NCBI GenBank assembly: GCA_012522185.1
Contig: JAAYKY010000041.1
Coordinates: 1 to 64,000 of the forward strand
Length of the DNA stretch: 64,000 nt
Direction: 5' to 3'
Origin: Flavobacteriaceae bacterium
GTDB taxonomy: Bacteria; Bacteroidota; Bacteroidia; Flavobacteriales; Weeksellaceae
Shown here: piece after piece, positions 24,710-33,558 of the stretch
How the letters are laid out: each line of letters opens with the position of its first letter
Position numbering within the stretch: the first letter of the stretch is position 1
Position numbers and translations under genes: made by a program
Notes under the pieces: generated by a model
Seen by the model: the letters and a program-made list of their open reading frames with translations, nothing else
Told to the model about the DNA's origin: nothing
Databases searched by the model: none

Positions 24710-27505
24710 TCAATCCCAAACTCTCATGCGCGAACCTCTACCCTGCCGTCTATCACTTCCTCCAAACTTGTCAAGTTTGAATCCTAAAGAGAACATGACG
24801 TATCGTTTGAGTACATCGTTTTGAACATCGGAAATATATGTATCCGCAACGGTTCTCCTATCGCCTGTATTCTGATTGAGGATATCGTAAACTTTGACTT
24901 TGAAATTTAGTTGATCGTTCAGGAAATTATACCCCAGACTGGTATTCCAAAGAAAGAAATCTTTTTTAAATCCGTCTGCGATGTTGGAGTTGTATGTGTA
25001 ACTAAAATCGTTTCCGAAGACAAAGTTTTTCGGCCAATAATTCGTTGTGGTCAACTTGAAAGTATGTACGACATTGGTAGAACTGTTCACTCGGTAATTT
25101 TCATAATCAGAAAACTGATACCTCAGATTATAACTTGGATTGACTGTCAAAACAGTTCCAAGTTCCCAATTGAAATTCACGCGTGGTGAAATGCTGTAAA
25201 TTTTAGAAAAATACTCTTCTCCGTCCACGAAACCTTTGTTGGCTGAATGGTTGATGCCAATTCCCCCGCTCAAACGGAATTTACTGATGCCTTTGGTAAA
25301 GGATTTATTTCCATTAATACCTGCCCAAAGATTGTAGTTCCCGTTTACATTTCGGTAGGTAGAAGTCGTCACAAAGTCTTCACTGATTTCTCGGTATCCC
25401 GTAATTCCGGTTTCTGTGAAATTCCCTCCGAAATAGATATTATACCCCGTTCGTGCTTGGAAGTTAAAATTATTGAATCCAAAATAAATATTATGCGTTC
25501 GAATTGGTTTCAAATCCGGGTTTCCAACGAAAATATTCAAAGGGTCGGAAAGGTTTTCAATGGGTAGAAGCTGTTGCGCCGAAGGCGTATTGACTTGATA
25601 ATTATAATTTACATAAATGGATTTACCTCGAGCAAAACGATAGTTGGCATTGGCTGAAACCGAAGGCAAAATAAACTCTTGTTTGAGGAAATAATCGTCT
25701 GATAGATAATGTCCTCTGTTTTTTTGAGAAAGGAAATTCACTCCTCCGGTGAGGGAAATATTAAATTTGTTTTTACGGATTTTATAAATAGCATAAGGAT
25801 TTACATTATCGAACTCGGAGGAAATCTCAAAACTCAGAATTTCATTTAGCAAAGCATAGTCTTGATGAAATTCATCGTAATCATAGGTATGCGTCAGGTC
25901 TTCTTTGTTTCTTAGGGTATAATCTACTCCAATTCCGAGATTGGCCGAATCCAAGATGGGGATTTCATATTCGAGATTAAAACTGAATTCGTCTTCTTTG
26001 TTTCGGTCTTTTTTGTATTGATTTCTTATGTCGTCTGCCTCTCCAGATTGATAAAAATAGGTGTTTGAAACATTTTGTCCATCTGCTTTATCTCTTGAGC
26101 TTCGGTTGGAAAACTCGAGATTTAATCTTGATTTATTTGCAAAGGATTTGAAATAATTAATGCTATTGCTGAAACTTTGTTTTACTTGTTCATCCTGGGT
26201 TGTTCCATTGCTTTCATTGAGAAGTTCTCCCAATTCGTTGGTAGAGAATTGATCAAAAACCCGTTCCGATTTGGTTTTATTGTAAGCGAAAGTCGGTTCC
26301 ACCCAAACTCTGGAAGTCGAATCAATTTTCACTTCGAAATTGGTATTGAAATTATGATTGAATGATTGATCGCGGGAGGTTGAATTCGATTCGGTCGTAA
26401 ATGTATTGTTGGGAAGTAAGTTTTGGCGAATCGTCCGATTATTGTTTCGGGTATCCGAGCCAGTATAAAAATAACTTCCATTGAATTCAATGTCCTCCTC
26501 TGCCCAAGAATCCGAATAATTCAGTCCGCCTACGTGCGATTGGGTAATCCCATTGCCCGACCCACCGAAATTAATTCCATTGATATTAAAAGACCCAGAA
26601 TCGCTCATGCGTACAGTTCTACTTCTGCCGCCCGACATATTATCAAAAATATCGTTCATCGAAAATCCAACCGAATTGATATTATTGGACGATCCCAAAA
26701 TACTCAGCCTTGAATTTCCTTTGAAATAATTGAGCATCATACTACTTTCATATCGCTCATCGGTCCCATAACCCGCCATGGCTTTGAGCATAAAACCCTT
26801 GTTTTTATCTTCATCAATCGTGAGGTTAATGCTCGCACTATTTCCGCTTGCTTTATCGCCAGATATTTCTTCTTTTTTGGTTTTGGTGTCGGTTACTTGA
26901 ACTTTGTTGATGATATTGGCCGGTAAATTCTGAAGTGCGATTTTACCATCTTTATCAAAAAAAGGTTTCCCGTTGACAAGAATCTGATTCACTTCTTTAC
27001 CATTGACAGTGATTTTTCCTTCTTCATCCACCTCCACGCCTGGCAGTTGTTTTAGAAGTCCTTCCACATTGGCATCTGGACGAACTTTAAACGAAGAAGC
27101 GTTGAATTCGAGTGTATCGGTTTTGATTCGAATCGGCGGAGCTCCCGTGATGACAACTCCCTCTAAATCAACTCTGTTTATCAATTGTATTTCGCCTAAA
27201 TCCAAATCCTCGGTAAGAGATTCAAATTCACGAGTAAATTCACCATTCAACTCATCTGAAACAATAAAAAACACAGGTTCGTTGATTTTTCTGACTTGAA
27301 GGTTAAAGTTTCCTTCTAAATCAGTAAGCGAATAATCCACAACGGTTGAATCTTTTTTCAAGGAAAGATAAACCGTCGCTTCTTCGACCGGCAATTGGAG
27401 AATTTCATCAACAGCCGTTCCTTTAATATTGATTCTATCTTGTGCAAAAATTGAAATTGAGAGCAAAAAGCTAAATAAAAAAAGCCACAGTTGGTTGAAT
27501 TTCAT
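24710..27505 (-). CDS. Outer-membrane beta-barrel family protein (TonB receptor-like)
   Basis: A 931-residue exported protein. The signal peptide ends at SIFAQ; residues about 25-105 are a CarboxypepD_reg-like domain. A plug-like region follows with LKQLPGVEVDEEGKITVNGK and VNGKPFFDKDGKIALQNLPA, hallmarks of the OMP_b-brl_3 family. The rest is a large barrel with many aromatic-rich strands, and a final RQGRGSRMRVWD tail that is basic and lacks the usual terminal aromatic, so that end is unusual. These proteins resemble TonB-dependent receptors without a clear TonB box; ligands are unknown. ATG 27503-27505 begins the signal peptide. Confidence 0.88.
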   Translation of the reverse strand: MKFNQLWLFLFSFLLSISIFAQDRINIKGTAVDEILQLPVEEATVYLSLKKDSTVVDYSLTDLEGNFNLQVRKINEPVFFIVSDELNGEFTREFESLTEDLDLGEIQLINRVDLEGVVITGAPPIRIKTDTLEFNASSFKVRPDANVEGLLKQLPGVEVDEEGKITVNGKEVNQILVNGKPFFDKDGKIALQNLPANIINKVQVTDTKTKKEEISGDKASGNSASINLTIDEDKNKGFMLKAMAGYGTDERYESSMMLNYFKGNSRLSILGSSNNINSVGFSMNDIFDNMSGGRSRTVRMSDSGSFNINGINFGGSGNGITQSHVGGLNYSDSWAEEDIEFNGSYFYTGSDTRNNNRTIRQNLLPNNTFTTESNSTSRDQSFNHNFNTNFEVKIDSTSRVWVEPTFAYNKTKSERVFDQFSTNELGELLNESNGTTQDEQVKQSFSNSINYFKSFANKSRLNLEFSNRSSRDKADGQNVSNTYFYQSGEADDIRNQYKKDRNKEDEFSFNLEYEIPILDSANLGIGVDYTLRNKEDLTHTYDYDEFHQDYALLNEILSFEISSEFDNVNPYAIYKIRKNKFNISLTGGVNFLSQKNRGHYLSDDYFLKQEFILPSVSANANYRFARGKSIYVNYNYQVNTPSAQQLLPIENLSDPLNIFVGNPDLKPIRTHNIYFGFNNFNFQARTGYNIYFGGNFTETGITGYREISEDFVTTSTYRNVNGNYNLWAGINGNKSFTKGISKFRLSGGIGINHSANKGFVDGEEYFSKIYSISPRVNFNWELGTVLTVNPSYNLRYQFSDYENYRVNSSTNVVHTFKLTTTNYWPKNFVFGNDFSYTYNSNIADGFKKDFFLWNTSLGYNFLNDQLNFKVKVYDILNQNTGDRRTVADTYISDVQNDVLKRYVMFSLGFKLDKFGGSDRRQGRGSRMRVWD

Positions 27506-27658
27506 TGTTAAAAAGTTTCGGTGCAATTTTAAAAAAATTAAATGCTGATTTTCGTTAATGAAAGGTTAATCAAGGAAATCTTTAGTAAATAGAAATGAAT
27601 TTAGAATTTAATACTGAAATATCATGGCAAAAATCATTTACAGACTTTGCGGAAATAA

Positions 27659-28771
27659 TTATTCTTCTAAATCTTTTATAATCAACTCTGCCGTACGCTC
27701 CGAAGCGCCTTCTCCGCCTAACTTTTCGCGCAAATCATTGTAATCCTTCAAAATTTCAGAGCGTTTCGGTTCTTTCAGAATTTTTGAAAGTTCGGATTTC
27801 AGATTTTTTGTATTTAATTCGCTTTGAATCAATTCCTTGACAACTTCTCTATTCATAATTAAATTGACCAAAGAAATATAATCGATGTATTTCACTACTC
27901 TTTTGCCGATTTCGTAAGAAATCCGGCTTCCTTTGTAGCAAACCACTTCGGGTGTATTGAGCAAAGCCGTTTCCAAAGTTGCAGTTCCCGATGTCACCAA
28001 AGCGGCTTCGGCACTTCGCAACAAATCATAGGTCTTGCCGAAAACGATTTTCAGATCCTTGCCGGCGATTTCGCGATAAAAACTTTCTTCCTGCGAAGGA
28101 GCGCCTGCCACGACAAACTGGTATTCGGGAAAATCTTTCGCAACCGAAAGCATAATCGGAAGTTTCACCTTGATTTCCTGTTTACGGCTTCCGGGAAGAA
28201 TCGCGATGATTTTTCGGTCGTCCAGATTGTTTTCAGATTTGAATTTTTCGGTGGTAAACTCAGGTAAATCCTTCAAAGCATCGAGCAAAGGATGTCCCAC
28301 AAAATCGACTTCGTAATCGTATTTCGCATAAAAATCCTTCTCAAAAGGAAGGATCACAAACATCTGATCCACAAATTTTTTGATGGTGTGCACACGCCCG
28401 GTTTTCCAAGCCCAGATTTGAGGTGAGATATAATAATACACCTTTATGCCTAGGTTTTTGACGAATTCGGCGACTCTTAAATTAAATCCCGGATAATCAA
28501 TCAAAATCACAGCGTCGGGTTTAAACTCCTGAATGTCTTTTTTGCAGAATTTGATGTTTCCCAAAATGGTGCGAAGGTTCATAATCACTTCGGCAAAGCC
28601 CATAAAAGCCAGATCGCGATAGTGTTTGACCAGTTTTCCGCCCTGCTCCTGCATGAGATCGCCGCCCCAGAAACGGAATTCTGCCTGCGCATCTTTCTTT
28701 TTCAGTTCTTTCATCAGATTGGAACCGTGGAGATCGCCTGAGGCTTCACCTGCTATGATGTAGTATTTCAT
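27659..28771 (-). CDS. lpxB: Lipid-A-disaccharide synthase
   Basis: A 370-residue family GT19 glycosyltransferase that joins UDP-diacylglucosamine to lipid X at the inner membrane in lipid A synthesis. Diagnostic segments are the N-terminal GEASGDLHG (8-16), AFMGFAEV, DYPGFNLR, YYISPQIWAWK and the donor-binding LPGSRKQEI plus TSGTATLETAL. Length is normal. It is preceded by its own promoter and, unlike in many proteobacteria, is not next to lpxA/lpxD. Confidence 0.96.
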   Translation of the reverse strand: MKYYIIAGEASGDLHGSNLMKELKKKDAQAEFRFWGGDLMQEQGGKLVKHYRDLAFMGFAEVIMNLRTILGNIKFCKKDIQEFKPDAVILIDYPGFNLRVAEFVKNLGIKVYYYISPQIWAWKTGRVHTIKKFVDQMFVILPFEKDFYAKYDYEVDFVGHPLLDALKDLPEFTTEKFKSENNLDDRKIIAILPGSRKQEIKVKLPIMLSVAKDFPEYQFVVAGAPSQEESFYREIAGKDLKIVFGKTYDLLRSAEAALVTSGTATLETALLNTPEVVCYKGSRISYEIGKRVVKYIDYISLVNLIMNREVVKELIQSELNTKNLKSELSKILKEPKRSEILKDYNDLREKLGGEGASERTAELIIKDLEE

Positions 28772-28809
28772 TTATTTTTCTCAAAAAATCAGCGCAAAGC
28801 TGACCGAAA

Positions 28810-28817
28810 CAAAGATA
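28810..28817 (-). promoter_or_regulatory. lpxB -7 box TATCTTTG
   Basis: A perfect TAnnTTTG on the minus strand, 38 bases before the lpxB ATG, located just after the terminator of the preceding gene. Confidence 0.45.
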
Positions 28818-28835
28818 ATGCCTTTGACTGAAAAA

Positions 28836-28862
28836 TAAAAAGGCAACCCACAAGAGGTTGCC
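28836..28862 (-). terminator. Terminator of the Asp-box protein gene
   Basis: GGCAACC (28842-28848) pairs with GGTTGCC (28856-28862) around a seven-base loop; on the minus strand it is followed by a T-rich run. It lies 31 bases after the stop at 28894. Confidence 0.8.
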
Positions 28863-28893
28863 ACAATATACACTTAACATACTAATTAACACA

Positions 28894-31200
28894 TTATTTT
28901 TTAATTAGCTTTTTTATTTCGGTCTTGCCGTCGATGAGTTTTATATGAATTAAATAAACTCCTTTTGGAAGGTAAGACAGATCTATTTTAGAGGATTTCC
29001 CATCCTTGATTTTCTTTCCATTCAGGTCGAAAATCATAAGATTTTCAACTTCCTTTTCGGACTGAATGTTTAAAATTCCTGAAGTCGGATTTGGATAAAT
29101 CACTACGTCTGAAAGATTTGTTTCAGGATTGGAGATCCCCATTGTACTTAGATCCAATGTGTATTGAACCAATCCCAAATCAGGAACCAAGAAATAAGTA
29201 TCGGCCGAATTTTCATCGTTGAAAATAATTTCCGTCGAAATGGTTCTCATATATCCTAATTCTTCGGTAGAAATTTCCGTCCAGCTTTGACCAGCATCAT
29301 TGGAAAAAACGGTTTTGGAATGAGAAGCCGGATAAAAACTTCCGTCTTCAAATCTGGCTGAAGCCACGATTTTCCCTTCTACAAAAGGAGAGAATTCCAC
29401 GCGGTTCATCGGTCCGTTATCATAAATCTGAGTCCAGTTGTCAGAATTATCATTTGAAATAAAAATTCCTTTTGAAGTCGCTATAGCCAATTGATCAGAA
29501 TTTAAAGGATTTCTTTTTAAATCATAAATGAAGTCATCATTGGTAAGGTTTTCAAGTCCAGAAGAGACATCTGTCCAGTTTTGTCCGCCATCTTCGGTTT
29601 TATATACTTTGTTTTCTTGAACGATGAAAAAGGTGTTTTCATCTCCATCATACAGCATAACTTCCACATAACCGAAGGATGGAAGCATTAATTCCTCACT
29701 CAAAGGATTTGCGGAATCTGTCAAATCCATTTTTACCAGCATTTCACCGAAGGAAATCAGGGTTTTATCGGGATTTGAAGGCAAACTTGCTTGTGCAATC
29801 AGGAAAAGGTAACTTCCGGAATAAACAATGGAAAAGTTTTCGCCATTGTCATCGCTCATAAATAAAGAAGAATTCCCCATCATGGCCGTATTGGAAAAAA
29901 ACAAGCGTCCGGCTTTGTGCGCATCGGCATAAGCACCGCTTCGGTTCATATTGGACATTTGCCCAAGCGGAAGCAGACCGATCGCATTTTCTTCACCGGT
30001 TTCTAAATTCAGATGAACAATTCCATTTCGCAATCCGTAATAAAGATGCTTTTCATCGTTTTGATGAATGTCCATTCGTAGCGAAGCGTTCAGGAAAGGT
30101 GATTTAAACTTCTCCAATGTCAATCCGCCATCATTGGAAATGAACGGATAATAATTAGCACTGATGATCACCTGATTTTCATCAAAAGGATTGAAAGAAG
30201 CCGAAATTCCATAGTAATAGTCGGCTTCATAATCGGTTCCGGTATAAACATGATTTTCCCAGGTTTGACCGCCGTCGTTTGAAATTACGATTTCATTTTC
30301 TTCCAGAATTAAAATATTTTCATAGTCGGAAGGATTGTAAACGATGGAATGAATGCTGTTGGTGGAACCATCTGTCCAACTGAAGGGAATTGCCGACCAG
30401 GTTTCGCCTGCATCTGTGGATTTGTAAAGATTTTGTTCTTGTTCATATCCGAGATAATAAGTTCCCAGGTAAATTTCATTTTCATTTTCGGGATGAAAAG
30501 CAATCGCTGAAAAGTTGGTATTCGGGATTTTTTCCGTCCAGCTTTGTCCGCCGTTCTCCGAAATCAAAAGGCCGCCTTCCACCGAATTCGGTGATGCGCC
30601 ACGCATAATGAATAATTTTTCTGAATCATAAGGCGAAATTGCAACATTGTTTACATTGATATCGCCGTTATCCGGGCCATAATAAACTGAATGCCAAATA
30701 CTACCACCGTCGGTGGTATAGAAAATTTCAGTAACCAGTCCCCAGTCGATGATTTTGGTGGTGTGAAACAATGCGATGTCTGTATTGTCTTTGGCAAGCG
30801 AATAAGATTGCAATAAACTTCCCGGCGCCGGACCAATGGGTGAAACAATTTCTTTCTCGACCTCTTCTGTGGCAAGATTTAAAATTTCAACCCGGTTGTA
30901 AATGGTACCCTCCGCTAAGCAAATGTAGGAAAGCGAAGTCCCATCGCTCGTCAATCGCAAATCTTTTATTGTGATGTACCAATTTTCTTGCGGAACCGAA
31001 TGAATGACTTCCCAGGATTCACCCAAATCGGTTGATTTGACAATATGGTTGGTAACTGTTCTTCCATAAACGGTATTTTCCTGAGTGGGATGATAAGTTA
31101 CATCCAGAATCTGTCCGTATTCATAAGAACCAGCAAGTTGAAACTGGGCCTGAACGTTTATCAGAAGCCCAAGTAAAAAGCAAATAAATATTTTCTTCAT
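28894..31200 (-). CDS. T9SS-exported Asp-box (BNR/sortilin-like) propeller protein
   Basis: A 768-residue exported protein. The signal peptide (FICFLLGLLINVQAQ) is followed by about ten Asp-box repeats of the form S.D.G..W (for example STDLGESW, SENGGQSW, STDAGETW, SNDGGQTW, TEDGGQNW, SNDAGQSW), which build beta-propellers as in sialidases and VPS10/sortilin-like proteins. The last ~80 residues, from VVIYPNPTSGILNIQ to KGVYLIHIKL..KLIKK, are a type A T9SS sorting domain, so the protein is secreted or surface-anchored. No sialidase catalytic residues are evident; a glycosidase or binding role cannot be decided. ATG 31198-31200 starts the signal peptide; an upstream frame adds 36 non-signal residues. 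Confidence 0.9.
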   Translation of the reverse strand: MKKIFICFLLGLLINVQAQFQLAGSYEYGQILDVTYHPTQENTVYGRTVTNHIVKSTDLGESWEVIHSVPQENWYITIKDLRLTSDGTSLSYICLAEGTIYNRVEILNLATEEVEKEIVSPIGPAPGSLLQSYSLAKDNTDIALFHTTKIIDWGLVTEIFYTTDGGSIWHSVYYGPDNGDINVNNVAISPYDSEKLFIMRGASPNSVEGGLLISENGGQSWTEKIPNTNFSAIAFHPENENEIYLGTYYLGYEQEQNLYKSTDAGETWSAIPFSWTDGSTNSIHSIVYNPSDYENILILEENEIVISNDGGQTWENHVYTGTDYEADYYYGISASFNPFDENQVIISANYYPFISNDGGLTLEKFKSPFLNASLRMDIHQNDEKHLYYGLRNGIVHLNLETGEENAIGLLPLGQMSNMNRSGAYADAHKAGRLFFSNTAMMGNSSLFMSDDNGENFSIVYSGSYLFLIAQASLPSNPDKTLISFGEMLVKMDLTDSANPLSEELMLPSFGYVEVMLYDGDENTFFIVQENKVYKTEDGGQNWTDVSSGLENLTNDDFIYDLKRNPLNSDQLAIATSKGIFISNDNSDNWTQIYDNGPMNRVEFSPFVEGKIVASARFEDGSFYPASHSKTVFSNDAGQSWTEISTEELGYMRTISTEIIFNDENSADTYFLVPDLGLVQYTLDLSTMGISNPETNLSDVVIYPNPTSGILNIQSEKEVENLMIFDLNGKKIKDGKSSKIDLSYLPKGVYLIHIKLIDGKTEIKKLIKK

Positions 31201-31252
31201 GTTGTTAAAAATTAAATCAATGTAAATTTCCAAATTCGGAATTTGAATTGAA

Positions 31253-31300
31253 GAAAAATACTTGCGACATTTTGTGACAAAACAAGTCCTCCCTTGTGAC
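31253..31300 (-). promoter_or_regulatory. Promoter region with three helically phased TTGYGAC boxes
   Basis: TTGCGAC at 31262-31268, TTGTGAC at 31272-31278 and TTGTGAC at 31294-31300 (plus strand) start 10 and 22 bases apart, i.e. on one DNA face. On the minus strand a -7-like TATTTTTC (31260-31253) directly follows the first box and a TTTTG lies 17 bases further upstream, fitting a -33/-7 pair for the Asp-box gene. The adjacent TPR-LuxR protein is the obvious candidate regulator; this is inference. Confidence 0.4.
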
Positions 31301-31307
31301 TTTAACA

Positions 31308-32933
31308 CTAAACACCTGATAAATAGCCAAATAAGTTTTCGCCATCGGGTAGGTCTAATTTTTTGGTAAGTCGCTCTTTTCGCTTGCGTGTAGATTGCGG
31401 TGTGATGTTGAGTAGGGAAGCAATTTCTTTGTTGTTTAGGTTCATATACACATAGGTAATAAATCTAATTTCACCCGGAATGAGGTCGGGGTGTTTGGCT
31501 TTGAGCCGGTTGAGAAATCCGGGATTGGCTTCTTCGAAATGCGTGAAAAAAGACTCCAATTGATTATCGTTTTTCAACTGCATTTTGAGTTCTTGGAGAT
31601 ATTTTTTTAAAAAGTCAATGTTTGCAGTTTGAGGATGGGAGGAAATCTGTTGGATGACTTCTTCAATGAATTCGTTTTTACTCGACAGATGCAAAGCGCG
31701 TGTCGCAAGCTTTCGGTTTTTCTTTTCGAGTTCGTTTTTGAGTTTTTCATTTTCAAGCAAAGCCAATGCTTCCTGTTCTTTTAATTGTTTTTCGAGTAAG
31801 AGGTTTTCATTTCTTTCTTTTTCCAGTTCCAATTCGGCAATCTTTTCCTTTTGCTTGTGTTTGATATGGTTGTTCCGAAAGGCAAAACCAATTAAAATAA
31901 TTATACAAAAACCTGATATTAAAATAGTTAAAAGTAAGCTTCGGCTTGATTCGAGTTTTCGCTGACTTTCTCTGAGTTCGTATTGGTAATTCTGAATTTC
32001 AAATTTAATTTTACCGTTTTCATACAAAGTTGAATTTCGGATGTTGTTGAGCGAGTCTTTGGTGAGAATGACCGAGTCTTTGTATAAAAGCGATTTCCCG
32101 TATTCTTTTTGTTCTGCATAAATTCGTGACAAAAACTGATAAACCTCTAATTTATCTTGCACATTTGCGGTTTCTTTTCGTGCTAGGTTTAAGTAAGAAA
32201 TTGCTTTCTCATGATCTTTCATCTTTTCGTAAACCTGTGCCAATACGAGGTAGATAAAAATCCGGTTTTCAAGCTGACGTTCTCCGTTTAAATGCGGCAA
32301 AATTTCCAATGCTTGCTGTTCGGCCAAAGAAAGATTTTTTGCAAACAAATTATTTTCTGCCGTAGCCATTTGGGTCATTTGGAAGAAATCCGACTCGGGC
32401 GGAATTAGTTTTTTGGCTTCCGAAATAAATTTTTCTGCTTCGTCCAATTCTCCTAATTTATTTAGCACCAATCCTAAGTTTAAGGCATAAAAACCTTTTT
32501 TATCGATTTTGTTTAATTGGTTGGCAAGCTCATAGGCTTTGAGGAAATATTCGTGTGCTTTTTCGTAATTTCTTTCCTGAAAATAAAGAATGGCGATATT
32601 GTTTAAAACGGTCATGATGTTTTGAGTATCTTCTGACCTTTCAGCAATTTCGTAGGCTTCTAAGTAATATTTCAGTGCTTCTCCGAAGTCGAGCATCATA
32701 TAATAATTGGCTCCAATGTTATTGGTCGCTCTAAAATTTTCTTGAATCCAACCCTGATCTTCAGAGGCTGATTTTGCTTGCACCAATAGTTCAAGTGAAT
32801 TGGCGTGTTGTTTTTGATACATTTTTTCAATTCCCTCGTCGATTAAAACAGTCGCTTCCTTTTGATTTCTGGGTTGTGCCAGACTCAATTGAGAAATGTA
32901 TAAAAGAAGAAATATCGTTTGTATTATTTTCAA
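31308..32933 (-). CDS. TPR-transmembrane-LuxR-type HTH regulator
   Basis: A 541-residue one-component regulator starting at TTG. A signal peptide (FLLLYISQLSLAQ) is followed by TPR-like helical repeats (about 25-300: GEALKYYLEAYEIAE, YEKAHEYFLKAYELA and others) in the periplasm, one membrane helix near 330-352, a long coiled coil rich in E, K and L, and a C-terminal helix-turn-helix (about 470-541: LIPGEIRFITYVYMNLNNKEIASLL followed by TPQSTRKRKERL) of the LuxR/CHU type. The architecture suggests envelope-to-DNA signalling. The next gene on the strand encodes the T9SS Asp-box protein. Confidence 0.85.
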   Translation of the reverse strand: MKIIQTIFLLLYISQLSLAQPRNQKEATVLIDEGIEKMYQKQHANSLELLVQAKSASEDQGWIQENFRATNNIGANYYMMLDFGEALKYYLEAYEIAERSEDTQNIMTVLNNIAILYFQERNYEKAHEYFLKAYELANQLNKIDKKGFYALNLGLVLNKLGELDEAEKFISEAKKLIPPESDFFQMTQMATAENNLFAKNLSLAEQQALEILPHLNGERQLENRIFIYLVLAQVYEKMKDHEKAISYLNLARKETANVQDKLEVYQFLSRIYAEQKEYGKSLLYKDSVILTKDSLNNIRNSTLYENGKIKFEIQNYQYELRESQRKLESSRSLLLTILISGFCIIILIGFAFRNNHIKHKQKEKIAELELEKERNENLLLEKQLKEQEALALLENEKLKNELEKKNRKLATRALHLSSKNEFIEEVIQQISSHPQTANIDFLKKYLQELKMQLKNDNQLESFFTHFEEANPGFLNRLKAKHPDLIPGEIRFITYVYMNLNNKEIASLLNITPQSTRKRKERLTKKLDLPDGENLFGYLSGV

Positions 32934-32986
32934 AACCGGATGTGAATTAATTTTTCAAGGATTCTTTCGTAACTTTACAATCCGAA

Positions 32987-32994
32987 CAAATATA
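32987..32994 (-). promoter_or_regulatory. TPR-LuxR gene -7 box TATATTTG
   Basis: A perfect TAnnTTTG on the minus strand, 53 bases before the TTG start at 32933. On the opposite strand a near match TAACTTTA (32970-32977) could serve the DUF2480 gene, so the two promoters overlap back to back. Confidence 0.4.
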
Positions 32995-33007
32995 GAGATT
33001 TTTGAAA

Positions 33008-33511
33008 ATGGGAGAGATAGTAAATCGTGTTGCCAAAAGCCCTTTGGTAACCATTGATTTGGAAGATTATTATCCGGAAGGTCGCAGAATGGTCTTTGAC
33101 TTGAAGGATTTTTTATACGAAGAACTGATTTTGAAAGAAAAAGACTTCCGCGAGTCTTTGAAAAATCACGATTGGTCGCAGTATCAGGATGCTTATGTGG
33201 CGATGGATTGTTCGACGGATGCGATCATTCCGTCTTGGGCATTTTTATTGGTTGCCACCTATTTACAGCCTTATGCGAAGAAGATTGTGAAGGGAAATTT
33301 AGTGAATTTGGAAACTTCGGTTTATCAGGAAATCATTCAGAATTTGGATGTTTCGCAGTGGGAAGGAAAGAAAATCATCGTGAAAGGATGCAGTCGAAAA
33401 CCCGTTCCGGATGCAGCTTACATTCAATTGATCGAAAAAATTCAACCAGAAATTCAATCGCTGATGTACGGTGAAGCATGTAGTACAGTTCCTTTGTTGA
33501 AGAAGAAATAA
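33008..33511 (+). CDS. DUF2480 family protein
   Basis: A 167-residue soluble protein matching the Bacteroidota-restricted DUF2480 family: EIVNRVAKSPLVTIDLEDYYP at the start, DLKDFLYEELILKEKDFRE, the central DCSTDAIIPSWAFLL, and the C-terminal KGCSRKPVPDAAYIQL. The invariant Cys residues (DCS, GCS, EACS) might bind metal or act as thiols; that is speculation. Function is unknown although the family is highly conserved in the class. ATG 33008 is preferred over an in-frame TTG six bases upstream. Confidence 0.88.
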   Translation: MGEIVNRVAKSPLVTIDLEDYYPEGRRMVFDLKDFLYEELILKEKDFRESLKNHDWSQYQDAYVAMDCSTDAIIPSWAFLLVATYLQPYAKKIVKGNLVNLETSVYQEIIQNLDVSQWEGKKIIVKGCSRKPVPDAAYIQLIEKIQPEIQSLMYGEACSTVPLLKKK

Positions 33512-33523
33512 GCCCCACCCTGA

Positions 33524-33542
33524 CCCTCCCCAAAAGGGAGGG
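33524..33542. terminator. GC-rich hairpin between convergent genes
   Basis: CCCTCCC (33524-33530) pairs with GGGAGGG (33536-33542) around CAAAA. It sits between the stops of the DUF2480 and EEP genes and could stop transcription both ways, though no T-run follows. The surrounding CCCCACCCTGACCCTCCCC is of a type I recall as a common intergenic element in Bacteroidota. Confidence 0.5.
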
Positions 33543-33558
33543 AATCAATTGGAGGTAA

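Noticed and set aside
28894-31200. Assignment as an active sialidase
   Set aside because: Asp-boxes are present but the Arg triad and Tyr/Glu catalytic residues of sialidases are not evident.
31201-31308. 36-residue N-terminal extension of the Asp-box protein
   Set aside because: It precedes a complete signal peptide, contains the putative promoter and operator boxes, and touches the upstream gene.
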